Shown here: positions 7,312-14,879 of the stretch, piece by piece | Layout of the letters: every line of letters starts with the position of its first letter | How positions within the stretch are numbered: position 1 is the first letter of the stretch | Assembly (NCBI RefSeq): GCF_027947575.1 | Contig: NZ_CP116256.1 | Span: 186,001-250,000, forward strand | From: Streptomyces rubrogriseus | GTDB lineage: Bacteria > Actinomycetota > Actinomycetes > Streptomycetales > Streptomycetaceae | Direction: 5' to 3' | Length of the DNA: 64,000 nucleotides | Translations under genes and position numbers: made by a program | The notes under the pieces: generated by a model | What the model saw: only the letters and a program-made list of their open reading frames with translations | What the model was told of the DNA's origin: nothing | The model's database searches: none

Positions 7312-8487
7312 GTGCGAACGATCGTGATCGGTGGCGGGGTAGCCGGACCCGCCATCGCCCTTGCACTGCGGCAGATCGGTCACGAGGTGACCGTCTACGA
7401 GGCGTACGAGGTTCCCGTCGAGGAGGTCGGCGCCCACTTCAGCCTGGCGGTCAACGGCCTGCGCGCGCTGGAGAAGCTGGGCTGCCTGGACGACGTGCGG
7501 GCAGCCGGATTCCCCATCGACCGGATGCGGTTCCACACGGGTGGCGGCCGCCTCTTGGGAGACGTGCCGCGCCTTCGGCGCGGAGCCGACCCGATGCGCA
7601 GCGTCGCGCTCCAGCGCGGACGGCTCGTGGCGCTCCTGAGGCGCGCGGCACTCGACGCGGGCGCGCGGATCGTCACCGGCGAACGCCTGGTGGGCGCGAC
7701 GGAGTCGGCGGACAGCGTGGTGGCCGAGTTCGCCTCCGGCCGGCGCGAGACCGCGGAGCTGCTCGTGGGTGCCGACGGCATCTGGTCGACCGTGCGCGGG
7801 CTGATCGACCCGTCCGCGCCGCGCGCGGAGTACGCGGGGCTCTACGGGGTCGCTGGAATCTCCACCCTGACGGGTGTCGAGCCCGGTGTCTGGGACCTCA
7901 CCTACACGCGCAACGGCGCCTTCGTGTACACCAGCATCGACGAACGGACCCAGTGGTGGACGGCTCAGATCGGGGACCCGGTCAAGCCCGACCTGCGAGG
8001 CGTCGACGACGCGCGATGGCTGCGGCGCGTCACCGAGCTGTTCCCGGAGGCGATGCCGAGGGCGATGGTGGGAGCCGCGACATCGGTAGTCGCGTCCGGC
8101 TGCCTGAACGTCTGCGACCCGGTCGCGAAGTGGCACAGCGGGCGCATGATCCTGGTCGGCGACGCCGCCCACCCGGTCGGTGTCGGACACGGCGCCTCGA
8201 TGTGCGTCGAGGACGCCCTGGAACTCGCGGCGGCGCTGAGCGGCACCCCGACCGTCCCGGCGGCACTCGAGGCCTACGACGCGACACGTCGCCCGCGCAT
8301 CGACAAGCTGCTCAAGCACGGCCACAACGCCCGTGAGAGCAAGCGCCCCGGCGCCGTGAAGCGCCAGGTCAACGCGGCGAAGATGCGCGTACTCCTCCCC
8401 TTCTTCGAACGGGCGCAGGGATACCTGTACGACTACGAGCCGCCTTCCCTGCCCGCCGTGGACGGAGCACGGTCCGCCACCCGCTAG
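7312..8487 (+). CDS. FAD-dependent monooxygenase, aromatic hydroxylase type
   Basis: A 391-residue group A flavoprotein monooxygenase. The FAD dinucleotide fold is at the N-terminus (IVIGGGVAGPAIALALRQIG, residues 4-23), the middle DG motif at about residue 155 (LLVGADGIWSTVR), and the second FAD motif LVGDAAHPVGVGHGASMCVE at about 281-300 (Asp284). Enzymes of this type use NAD(P)H and O2 to hydroxylate or oxidise small molecules, including tetracycline-type drugs (TetX-like); the substrate here is unknown. The start is GTG at 7312 with AGGGAGG upstream. A divergent TetR regulator and an operator suggest induction by the substrate. Confidence 0.9.
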   Translation: MRTIVIGGGVAGPAIALALRQIGHEVTVYEAYEVPVEEVGAHFSLAVNGLRALEKLGCLDDVRAAGFPIDRMRFHTGGGRLLGDVPRLRRGADPMRSVALQRGRLVALLRRAALDAGARIVTGERLVGATESADSVVAEFASGRRETAELLVGADGIWSTVRGLIDPSAPRAEYAGLYGVAGISTLTGVEPGVWDLTYTRNGAFVYTSIDERTQWWTAQIGDPVKPDLRGVDDARWLRRVTELFPEAMPRAMVGAATSVVASGCLNVCDPVAKWHSGRMILVGDAAHPVGVGHGASMCVEDALELAAALSGTPTVPAALEAYDATRRPRIDKLLKHGHNARESKRPGAVKRQVNAAKMRVLLPFFERAQGYLYDYEPPSLPAVDGARSATR

Positions 8488-8527
8488 ACGGCCGGCAGGG
8501 CCTCATCCACAGGGGAAGGAGAAGCAG

Positions 8528-8725
8528 TTGCTGAAATCGCGGGTGAGGAAGAACCTGGCCGTCGGGCTGGTGATCACGGCCGTCATCGCCGCGCTGTCGG
8601 TGGCTCTCGCGGACGACGGCAGTGAGGTGGCGGAGCTCAGGAAGTCGCTGATCATAGGGTTACTGGTGACGGGGGCGGTGACAGGGGGCACCTGGTTGCT
8701 CCAGCGGAGACGCTCGGCACCGTGA
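8528..8725 (+). CDS. Small two-segment membrane protein
   Basis: A 65-residue protein starting at TTG with a strong AAGGAG 7 bases upstream. It has a basic N-terminus (LKSRVRKN), a membrane helix (about 10-28), a short acidic loop (DDGSEVAEL), a second helix (about 41-58) and a basic tail. This is a hairpin in the membrane with both ends inside. It lies 40 bases after the monooxygenase gene and may be cotranscribed. No family is recognised. Confidence 0.6.
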   Translation: MLKSRVRKNLAVGLVITAVIAALSVALADDGSEVAELRKSLIIGLLVTGAVTGGTWLLQRRRSAP

Positions 8726-8764
8726 CCGGCGGCCGCTCCGGGTGCCTGACCGAGGAGTCGCGCC

Positions 8765-10669
8765 TCAGGGGGTGACGACGGCGAAGTCCGGGTCGAAGTC
8801 GTCGAGGAGTCCGGCCAGGGTCGTCAGGGCGGTCTCGTCGCCGACGAGGGTGATCTCCCCGGCCTCGGCGAGGCGTTCCGCGCCGGCCGGCTCGAGGAGG
8901 CAGGCGACGAGGGCGGGCTTGGGGCCGCTGACCGTCAAGCGGGTGTCGGGCGAGGCGCCGCGGCGGGCGTTGAGGACGCCTCGGCGGACCCGCATCGTCC
9001 ACGTCTCGTCGGTGTCGGTGAAGCGGAAGTCGATGCGCAGGTCGGCCGTGGCGGCCTTGTCACCGGCGAGGTGGACGGCGGCGTAGTCGAAGAGGATGTC
9101 GATCGGCATGGCCAGGATCGAGTCGGGGCTGGCGGTGGCGAAGGCGGCCGGGGCGACGCCCTCGCGCAGTTCCTTGGCGGCGGTCAGGAAGATGCCGCGC
9201 CACTGCGGGCCCTCGGCCTGGTAGCCCATCTGCTCGTAGGCGTCGGCCTGGAGGTCACGCGCCTCCTGGTGGTCCGGCTGGGCGAAGACCAGGGCGTGCA
9301 GGATCTGCGCCGCCCAGCGGTAGTCGCCGGCGTCGAAGGCCCGGCGTCCTTCGGTGAGGATCGCGTCGGGCCCGATCAGGTCGGTCAGACGGCGGGCGGT
9401 CTCCACCGGCGGATGGGGGTGCAGGGAGACCGGGTCGCCGTCCCACAGGCCGAGTTCCTTGGTGAAGACGGCGCGGACGTCGTGGTGGAGCGTGCCGTGG
9501 TAGCCGCGGTTGAACCACTTGCGGCCCAGCTCTTCGGGCAGCTCGACGATCTCGGCCGCCTCCAGCGGGGTGTACCCCTTGTTGGCCAGCCGCAGTGCCT
9601 GGTCGTGGATGTACTTGTAGGTGTCGCGCTGCGACTCCAGGAACGCGGTGATGTTCTCGTTGCCGAAGACGGGCCAGGTGTGCGGGCCGTAGTGCAGCTC
9701 CGCCTCGTCGCCCCACCGCTGGAGGGTCTCGTCCAGGTAGCGGGCGAAGTTGCGGGCGTCGCGGGTGCGGGCGCCGCGCAGGGTCTGGATGTTGTGCAGG
9801 GTGTGGTTGGCGTTCTCGGCGCAGGTGAGGGCCTTCAGCTCCGGGATCCAGATGTGCATCTCCTCGGGCGCCTCGGTGTCCGGTGCGTACAGGAACTCGA
9901 ACTCCAGCCCGGCGAGTTCGCGCCGGGTGCCGGTCTCGGTGATCGGGTCCGTGGGGGAGAGGTACGACACGGTGGCCCCGGAGGTGGTCGTGGTGCCGAT
10001 GCCGCTGGTGACGCAGCCGCAGGCGTTCTTGCCGAGGAGGCTGCCGAAGGCGTAACCGGCGCGCCGGGACATGGCGTTGCCGGCGATGACGTTCTCGCCG
10101 ATGGCGTACTTGTCGAACGAGGCGATCGTGCCGGGCGCCAGGATCGGGACCCGGCCCGAGGCCACGTCGTCGGCGCTCACCACGCCCTTGACACCGCCGT
10201 AGTGGTCGACGTGCGTGTGGGTGTAGACGACGGCCGTCACGGGCTGGTCGGAGACGTGCTCGCGGATCATGGACATGGACTGGGCGGCGGACTCGACGGA
10301 GCCCGTGCAGTCGATGACGACGAGGCCCGTGTGGCCCTCGATCACGGTGAGGTTGGCGATGTCGTTGTTGCGCACCTGGAAGACGTGCTCGGCGATCCGG
10401 TAGAGCCCGCTCTTGGCCATGAGCTGCGACTGGCGCCACAGGCTGGGGTGCACGGAGTCGGGCGCCGGAGCGTCCTCGGCGAGGTAGTCGAACCAGCCCG
10501 GGTCGAAGACGACCCGGCCGTCGGCGGCCTTGACCTGCCCCGGCAGCGGGGCGATGAAGCCGTGGTCGTTGTCGGCGAAGTCCTGTCGGTCGTCCATGGC
10601 GTACCGGCTCACCGCGGCCCGGTTCGCCGCGACGGTGGCGGGGGTGGGGGGCTTCGCGTGGTCGACCAT
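8765..10669 (-). CDS. Alkyl sulfatase, metallo-beta-lactamase (SdsA/BDS1) family
   Basis: A 634-residue hydrolase that would cleave alkyl sulfate esters such as dodecyl sulfate, releasing sulfate. The zinc site motif HxHxDH is at residues 151-156 (THTHVDHYGGVKG). Further family marks are LAGLEFEFLYAPDTEAPEEM, HIWIPELKALTCAENANHTL and the C-terminal SCP2-like domain (about 520-634, LFDYAAVHLAGDKAATADLR). The ATG at 10669 is chosen; the frame runs upstream to 10714 as a poor Arg-rich leader. No signal peptide is visible, so it is probably cytoplasmic. Next to it is the remnant of a sulfate permease gene. Confidence 0.93.
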   Translation of the reverse strand: MVDHAKPPTPATVAANRAAVSRYAMDDRQDFADNDHGFIAPLPGQVKAADGRVVFDPGWFDYLAEDAPAPDSVHPSLWRQSQLMAKSGLYRIAEHVFQVRNNDIANLTVIEGHTGLVVIDCTGSVESAAQSMSMIREHVSDQPVTAVVYTHTHVDHYGGVKGVVSADDVASGRVPILAPGTIASFDKYAIGENVIAGNAMSRRAGYAFGSLLGKNACGCVTSGIGTTTTSGATVSYLSPTDPITETGTRRELAGLEFEFLYAPDTEAPEEMHIWIPELKALTCAENANHTLHNIQTLRGARTRDARNFARYLDETLQRWGDEAELHYGPHTWPVFGNENITAFLESQRDTYKYIHDQALRLANKGYTPLEAAEIVELPEELGRKWFNRGYHGTLHHDVRAVFTKELGLWDGDPVSLHPHPPVETARRLTDLIGPDAILTEGRRAFDAGDYRWAAQILHALVFAQPDHQEARDLQADAYEQMGYQAEGPQWRGIFLTAAKELREGVAPAAFATASPDSILAMPIDILFDYAAVHLAGDKAATADLRIDFRFTDTDETWTMRVRRGVLNARRGASPDTRLTVSGPKPALVACLLEPAGAERLAEAGEITLVGDETALTTLAGLLDDFDPDFAVVTP

Positions 10670-10774
10670 GACGACCTGACCTCTCCTGCGGCGACGGGCC
10701 GGACAGCCACTCAAGGCTTTCCCGGAGCGGAGCGGTCGGCAACTCGGCGCCGAGGAGACCCCGGCGGGTCCCGC

Positions 10775-11100
10775 TCACGTACCGGGCGCGTCGGCGTCGT
10801 CCGCGCCGCGACCCGGTGAGGGGACGCTGCGGCGGGCCTCGGCCAGGGCGGCCTCCAGCGGCTCGAACAGGCACCTCTGGCCGGGACCATGCCGCCCTCA
10901 ACCCGCGCACGCGGTCGGGCGATGGCGCTGGTGAGGGTGGTGACCGTCAGGACGGCCCGGGCGGTCGGCGACCCCACCACCGCCGGGACGACGCCCGCGT
11001 ACGGGCCCGCCACCGGACCGAACCCCGCGACGGAGGCGTACGCCATGCCCTCCGGGATCGAGAACAGGCCGGTCACCAGCCTCGTCCCACCACCGCCGTA
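10775..11100 (-). pseudogene. Remnant of a SulP-type sulfate permease
   Basis: Reading leftward from about 11100, LVTGLFSIPEGMAYASVAGF and then YAGVVPAVVGSPTARAVLTV match the first membrane segments of SulP anion permeases. The frame then breaks at about 10905. Shortly after, another frame reads LEPLEAALAEARR-like residues (LFEPLEAALAEARRSVPSP) and ends at a TGA (10775-10777), which could be the tail of the permease's STAS domain. Several hundred residues between the two pieces are missing. The N-terminal assignment is fairly clear; the C-terminal one is tentative. The remaining sequence from 10670 to 11174 shows no gene. Confidence 0.6.
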
Positions 11101-11174
11101 GGGCGCTCGGCATGGTCAGCCCGAAAGGCCGCTGACGGCGTCACCGACGTACGGCCGTCACCGGCTCCGTGCGG

Positions 11175-11951
11175 TCAGACGCGCGGCCCGAGGAACAGCC
11201 CACCGCTCGCGTCGATGACCTGCCCGGTGATCCACCGCGCCGCGTCGGAGGCGAGGAACGCGACCACGTCGGCGACATCGTCGGGCCTGCCCAGCCGATC
11301 GAGCGCCGTCGTGCCGGCGATGAGTTCCGCCAGGCCCGGTGCTTCGAAGGACGCCCCGTTGGTCGCGGTCCGGGTGGCGCCGGGAGCGACCGCGTTCACC
11401 GTGATCCCCCGCACGCCCAGTTCGTTGGCCAGCGTCATGCTCATGGTCTCCACCGCTCCCTTGGTCATGGCGAACGAGGTCTGGGAGGGGTTGGCCATCC
11501 GGGTCGCCACGGAGGAGATCGTGATGACGCGGCCGCCGTCGGGGAGCAGGTCCAGTGCGCGCTGGACGATGAAGTACGGCGCTCGCACGTTCACCGCGAA
11601 GAGGTGGTCGAACTCCTTGCGCGTCGTGGCCCCGAGCGGCCCGGCGGGTGCGGCCGCCGCGTTGTTGACGAGGATGTCGAGCGACCGCCCGGCCAGTGCT
11701 GCCTCGACACCCGCGAAGAGCGTGTCGACGTCGTCCTCCACGCCCAGTTCCGCCCGGACGGTGACCGCCGTCCCACCGGCACGCTCGATCTCGTCGGCCG
11801 TCGCTGCCGCACCGTCCTCGTCCGCGCCGAAATGCACGATGACCGCGGCCCCCTTCACCGCTAACCGGACCGCGATCGCTCGTCCTATGCCGCGCGACGC
11901 ACCGGTCACCAGAGCCGTTTTGCCCGTCAGGTCGTCTACTGCGTCCTTCAT
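11175..11951 (-). CDS. Short-chain dehydrogenase/reductase family protein, Tyr-to-Phe at the active site
   Basis: A 258-residue Rossmann-fold protein. The cofactor motif TGASRGIG is at residues 16-23, the NNA motif at 96-98, Asn121 and Ser147 of the catalytic tetrad are present, and the C-terminal DVVAFLASDAARWITGQVID is typical. The YxxxK motif reads FAMTK (Phe160, Lys164), so the general-acid tyrosine is replaced. The chosen ATG at 11951 has AGGGGTG upstream. It is divergent from a TetR gene, with perfect inverted repeats between them. Either the enzyme works without the tyrosine or the protein is non-catalytic; the substrate is unknown. Confidence 0.9.
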   Translation of the reverse strand: MKDAVDDLTGKTALVTGASRGIGRAIAVRLAVKGAAVIVHFGADEDGAAATADEIERAGGTAVTVRAELGVEDDVDTLFAGVEAALAGRSLDILVNNAAAAPAGPLGATTRKEFDHLFAVNVRAPYFIVQRALDLLPDGGRVITISSVATRMANPSQTSFAMTKGAVETMSMTLANELGVRGITVNAVAPGATRTATNGASFEAPGLAELIAGTTALDRLGRPDDVADVVAFLASDAARWITGQVIDASGGLFLGPRV

Positions 11952-11974
11952 GCCCACCCCTGTTCATTTCAGTG

Positions 11975-11999
11975 AGTGACTACCCATCTGGTAGTCACT
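11975..11999. promoter_or_regulatory. Perfect 10-bp inverted repeat, probable TetR operator
   Basis: AGTGACTACC (11975-11984) and GGTAGTCACT (11990-11999) are exact inverted copies separated by five bases, 24 bases before the SDR start and 24 bases before the TetR start. This is a strong candidate operator for the divergent regulator. Confidence 0.8.
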
Positions 12000-12007
12000 A
12001 ACAGTAA

Positions 12008-12020
12008 GGTAGGGTCTACC
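12008..12020. promoter_or_regulatory. Second short inverted repeat next to the TetR start
   Basis: GGTAG-GGT-CTACC forms exact 5-base arms and repeats the core (GGTAG/CTACC) of the larger palindrome nearby. It ends two bases before the TetR ATG, so it could be an autoregulatory site. Confidence 0.5.
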
Positions 12021-12022
12021 AC

Positions 12023-12658
12023 ATGGTGGGCCGGCACTCAACACTGCGAGCACAACGGCGGGCGGAGACGCAGCGCACGATTCAGGCGCTCGCGGTACGG
12101 ATGTTCATCGAGCGTGGATACGACGCCACGACGGTGAGCGACATCGCCGAAGCCGCAGGCGTGTCGCCCATGACCGTGTACCGGCACTTCCCCACGAAGG
12201 AAGACCTGGTGCTCGTCGACCAGAACGGCCCGCTCGTCGCCGAGCGCATCGCCGCCACGTCCGCCGCGCAGCCCCTGGTCCGCCGTATCAGCAGTGCGCT
12301 CGTCGAGGCGGCCGCGACGCTGACCGGCGGTGGTCGCCCGGACGACCCGGCGGCGGGCGACGCGTTCCTGCTCGCCCGCCTCCAGCTCATGATCTCGACG
12401 CCTGCCCTGCGGGCCAGGCACCTGGACAGCCAATACGCCCTTCAGCAAGCGATCGTCGACGCCCTGGGGGATGAGGCCACCGATCCCGACGAGGCGTTCC
12501 GCGCCCGAGCGGCGGCCGGCGCCTGTCTGGCTGCCATGCACACGGCATTGGTGTGCTGGGCCGAGGACGACGGGCGGACCGAGCTACCCGGCCTGATCGT
12601 GCAGGCGCTCGTCGCCGCCTTCGGCGCTGACGTCATCGACATCGGCCCGACCGGGTGA
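12023..12658 (+). CDS. TetR family transcriptional regulator
   Basis: A 211-residue regulator. The helix-turn-helix is at about residues 14-62 (QRTIQALAVRMFIERGYDAT, VSDIAEAAGVSPMTVYRHFP, TKEDLVLVD). The C-terminal half resembles the TetR_C domain found with this HTH subtype and ends in LIVQALVAAFGADVIDIGP. It is divergent from the SDR-family gene with operator-like repeats in the 71-base gap. The ligand is unknown. There is little room for a ribosome site before the ATG, because the second inverted repeat ends two bases upstream; the transcript may be leaderless or nearly so. Confidence 0.9.
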   Translation: MVGRHSTLRAQRRAETQRTIQALAVRMFIERGYDATTVSDIAEAAGVSPMTVYRHFPTKEDLVLVDQNGPLVAERIAATSAAQPLVRRISSALVEAAATLTGGGRPDDPAAGDAFLLARLQLMISTPALRARHLDSQYALQQAIVDALGDEATDPDEAFRARAAAGACLAAMHTALVCWAEDDGRTELPGLIVQALVAAFGADVIDIGPTG

Positions 12659-13074
12659 GGCGCCCACGACGTCACGGCAGGGGAAGGCGGGGCGCACCCG
12701 CCCGCCCGAGACGCGGTTGAGCTGGACCGCGACGGCGGACTCGGGGCTGCGCTGACCCACGAGGATGCTGGGACCGAGCCCGGCGGACATCGCGAGCAGG
12801 CCGACCGCCGCCAACTACGCGTCCACGCCGGGCCGCAGGAGATCCGCGGCCTGCGCCTGCCGGAGGAACCGGCACGGGAGTCGCTGACGCGGTCCTGTTC
12901 GCCACGCGCTGCCGAACTGGATGGAGAAAGGCCGGCCGGTGTGTGGGCGCGTGCACCAGTAGCTCAGGGGAGCGATGGTGCGGGCCTACCGCCCGTGCGG
13001 GGAGGCCGCGCCGGTCCAACAGCATCCCGACGAGGAACGGCAACGGGAGGTCGCCGGGCTCGACGACAACAAAG
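12659..13074. other. Gene-free, probably degenerate stretch
   Basis: No reading frame here has a convincing start, codon pattern or recognisable domain on either strand. A reverse-strand frame at 12714-12814 gives a short hydrophobic stretch (VGLLAMSAGLGPSILVG) that might be the relic of a membrane protein, but this cannot be shown. The stretch lies just downstream of a tRNA 3' end. Confidence 0.4.
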
Positions 13075-13101
13075 AACCCCCAGGTGTTCGACCTGGGGGT
13101 T
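13075..13101 (-). terminator. Rho-independent terminator of tRNA-Gly
   Basis: An 11-bp stem (AACCCCCAGGT with ACCTGGGGGTT) and a five-base loop lie six bases after the tRNA 3' end. On the minus strand the hairpin is followed by a T-rich run (TTCTTTGTTGT), unusual in this GC-rich DNA and typical of an intrinsic terminator. Confidence 0.85.
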
Positions 13102-13106
13102 TCGCA

Positions 13107-13180
13107 TGGAGCGGGTGACGAGAATCGAACTCGCGCTCTCAGCTTGGGAAGCTGATGTTCTACCATTAAACTACACCCGC
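13107..13180 (-). tRNA. tRNA-Gly, anticodon CCC
   Basis: A 74-base tRNA with an encoded 3' CCA. The acceptor arms GCGGGTG and CACCCGC pair; the anticodon stem TCAGC/GCTGA encloses the loop TTCCCAA, so the anticodon is CCC, reading GGG codons. The T-arm contains TTCGATTC. Discriminator base is T. A terminator follows directly. The protein-like frames crossing it on both strands are artefacts. Confidence 0.95.
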
Positions 13181-13451
13181 GTGAGACGCCGACATGGTCG
13201 GTGCCTGGACGCTCGCTCACTCTACCCCATGCCCGGCTCCCGGTGTTCGCGCCGTGGAGCCGGTGGTCGTTCCGGGGTGGGGATGCGGCTGCGGCGGCTC
13301 GGAGTTGGGGCGTACCGTGGGGGCCCCGCAGAGGGTGCGCGTGAGGGCGGAGTGCCGCCTGGAGAGTCGCCTCTTTCATCCCGTACTGTGGCTTTTGTCG
13401 TCAGGGTAGTAAGCCAGACGCGGCTCTTGGGGAAGGGACTTGAAGGACTTG

Positions 13452-13610
13452 ATGGAGCGCACCGTCGTCCGCTGTGCCGATGGGCACGTGTTCACCGCCA
13501 CCTCGTTCCCGATGCAGCAGGCCGATCGACTCGGCCCCGGTCGGCTCGTCCGATGTCCGCGGTGTGCGCGGCTGCGGAGTGCCGTGCCCGTGGGTGCGGA
13601 GAGGCGTTAG
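13452..13610 (+). CDS. Small zinc-ribbon-like protein
   Basis: A 52-residue protein starting MERTVVRCADGHVFTATSFP and containing LVRCPRCARLRSAVPVG. It has a CxxGH pair near the N-terminus (Cys8, His12) and CPRC in the middle, a likely four-ligand zinc site. The start ATG at 13452 has AAGGAC upstream; in-frame TTG codons a few bases earlier are alternatives. It lies 78 bases before dcd on the same strand. The codon pattern is Streptomyces-like and the frame is clean, so it is likely real. I recall similar short proteins in actinomycetes; function unknown. Confidence 0.65.
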   Translation: MERTVVRCADGHVFTATSFPMQQADRLGPGRLVRCPRCARLRSAVPVGAERR

Positions 13611-13688
13611 CACGCAGGCAGAGCGGGTCCGGGCGCGCGGCGCGGCGGCGGTTGTCGCTGCTCCGCGCGTCTTGCGTATCCTCGGTGC

Positions 13689-14264
13689 GTGCTTCTCTCA
13701 GACAAGGACATCCGGGCCGAGATCGACAACGGGCGGGTGCGGATCGATCCGTTCGACGACTCCATGGTGCAGCCGTCGAGCATCGACGTGCGTCTCGACC
13801 GCTACTTCCGGGTGTTCGAGAATCACCGGTACCCGCACATCGACCCCTCCGTCGAGCAGGTGGATCTGACCCGGCTCGTGGAGCCCGACGGCGACGAGCC
13901 GTTCATCCTGCACCCCGGCGAGTTCGTGCTGGCCAGTACGTACGAGGTCGTCTCGCTGCCGGACGATCTCGCCTCGCGGCTGGAGGGGAAGAGTTCGCTC
14001 GGGCGGCTCGGGCTGGTCACGCACTCCACCGCCGGGTTCATCGACCCGGGCTTCTCCGGGCACGTGACGCTGGAGCTCAGCAATCTCGCGACTCTTCCCA
14101 TCAAGCTGTGGCCGGGGATGAAGATCGGGCAGCTGTGCATGTTCCGGCTCACCTCGCCGGCCGAGCACCCGTACGGGAGCGAGCGCTACGGGTCCCGCTA
14201 CCAGGGCCAGCGGGGGCCGACCGCCTCCCGGTCCTTCCTCAATTTCCATCGGACCCAGGTATGA
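13689..14264 (+). CDS. dcd: dCTP deaminase (possibly dUMP-forming)
   Basis: A 191-residue enzyme that deaminates dCTP to dUTP; actinobacterial members also hydrolyse the product to dUMP, supplying thymidylate synthesis. Family motifs: [20 protein letters not shown] at the start, [18 protein letters not shown] (about 26-43), the active-site segment [20 protein letters not shown] (about 116-135, with the catalytic Glu and Ser/His neighbours), and the C-terminal nucleotide lid [15 protein letters not shown]. The start is GTG at 13689. It is followed after 34 bases by a phosphoribosyltransferase gene, suggesting a nucleotide-metabolism operon. Confidence 0.96.
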   Translation: MLLSDKDIRAEIDNGRVRIDPFDDSMVQPSSIDVRLDRYFRVFENHRYPHIDPSVEQVDLTRLVEPDGDEPFILHPGEFVLASTYEVVSLPDDLASRLEGKSSLGRLGLVTHSTAGFIDPGFSGHVTLELSNLATLPIKLWPGMKIGQLCMFRLTSPAEHPYGSERYGSRYQGQRGPTASRSFLNFHRTQV

Positions 14265-14298
14265 AGCCAGTGACGAGCAGGATGAGCAGGACGCGCGC

Positions 14299-14796
14299 AT
14301 GAGTGATGTTCGGGAGAATCTGACCTACGAGCAGTTCGGCGTCGCCGTGCGCGAGCTGGCGCAGGCCGTCGCCGACGACGGGTACGAGCCGGACATAGTG
14401 CTGTCCATCGCCCGCGGGGGCGTCTTCGTCGCCGGTGGGCTGGCGTACGCGCTGGACTGCAAGAACATCCACCTCGTGAACGTGGAGTTCTACACCGGGG
14501 TCGGGACCACCCTCGACATGCCCGTCATGCTCGCGCCGGTCCCGAACGTCATCGACTTCTCCGACAAGAAGGTCCTGATCACCGACGACGTCGCCGACAC
14601 CGGCAAGACGCTCAAGCTGGTGCGCGACTTCTGCCTCGACACGGTCGCCGAGGTCCGCAGCGCGGTGATCTATGAGAAGTCCCACTCCCTCGTCCAGTGC
14701 GAGTACGTGTGGAAGCGGACCGACGACTGGATCAACTTCCCGTGGAGCGTTCAGCCGCCCGTCGTGCGGCGGCAGGGACAGGTGCTCGACGCCTGA
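14299..14796 (+). CDS. Phosphoribosyltransferase family protein
   Basis: A 165-residue type I phosphoribosyltransferase. The PRPP-binding motif VLITDDVADTGKTLKLVRDF is at about residues 92-111; the N-terminal part contains VLSIARGGVFVAGGLAYALD. The length and hood region resemble small xanthine/hypoxanthine-type enzymes, but substrate cannot be told from sequence alone. It follows dcd closely and ends just before a long perfect hairpin. It acts in the cytoplasm, probably in nucleobase salvage. Confidence 0.88.
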   Translation: MSDVRENLTYEQFGVAVRELAQAVADDGYEPDIVLSIARGGVFVAGGLAYALDCKNIHLVNVEFYTGVGTTLDMPVMLAPVPNVIDFSDKKVLITDDVADTGKTLKLVRDFCLDTVAEVRSAVIYEKSHSLVQCEYVWKRTDDWINFPWSVQPPVVRRQGQVLDA

Positions 14797-14818
14797 CCGG
14801 ACGGTCCGACGGACGGCG

Positions 14819-14877
14819 GCAGACATACGGAAGGGCCCCGGCGCGCACGTCACGCCGGGGCCCTTCCGTATGTCTGC
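14819..14877. terminator. Bidirectional terminator, 25-bp perfect stem
   Basis: The bases 14819-14843 and 14853-14877 are exact inverted copies around a nine-base loop. The hairpin lies between the convergent phosphoribosyltransferase and YIP1 genes, ending three bases before the YIP1 stop. It can terminate transcription from both sides. Confidence 0.9.
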
Positions 14878-14879
14878 GA

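Noticed and set aside
12714..12814. A possible membrane-protein relic on the minus strand
   Set aside because: Only about 17 hydrophobic residues and no family match; not enough for a gene or pseudogene call.
12672..14302. Long open frames on both strands crossing the tRNA-Gly, with peptide pieces such as MVEHQLPKLRARVRFSSPAP and RIELALSAWEADVLPLNYTR
   Set aside because: These residues are just the translated tRNA gene and its complement. The frames have no start signals or domains outside it.
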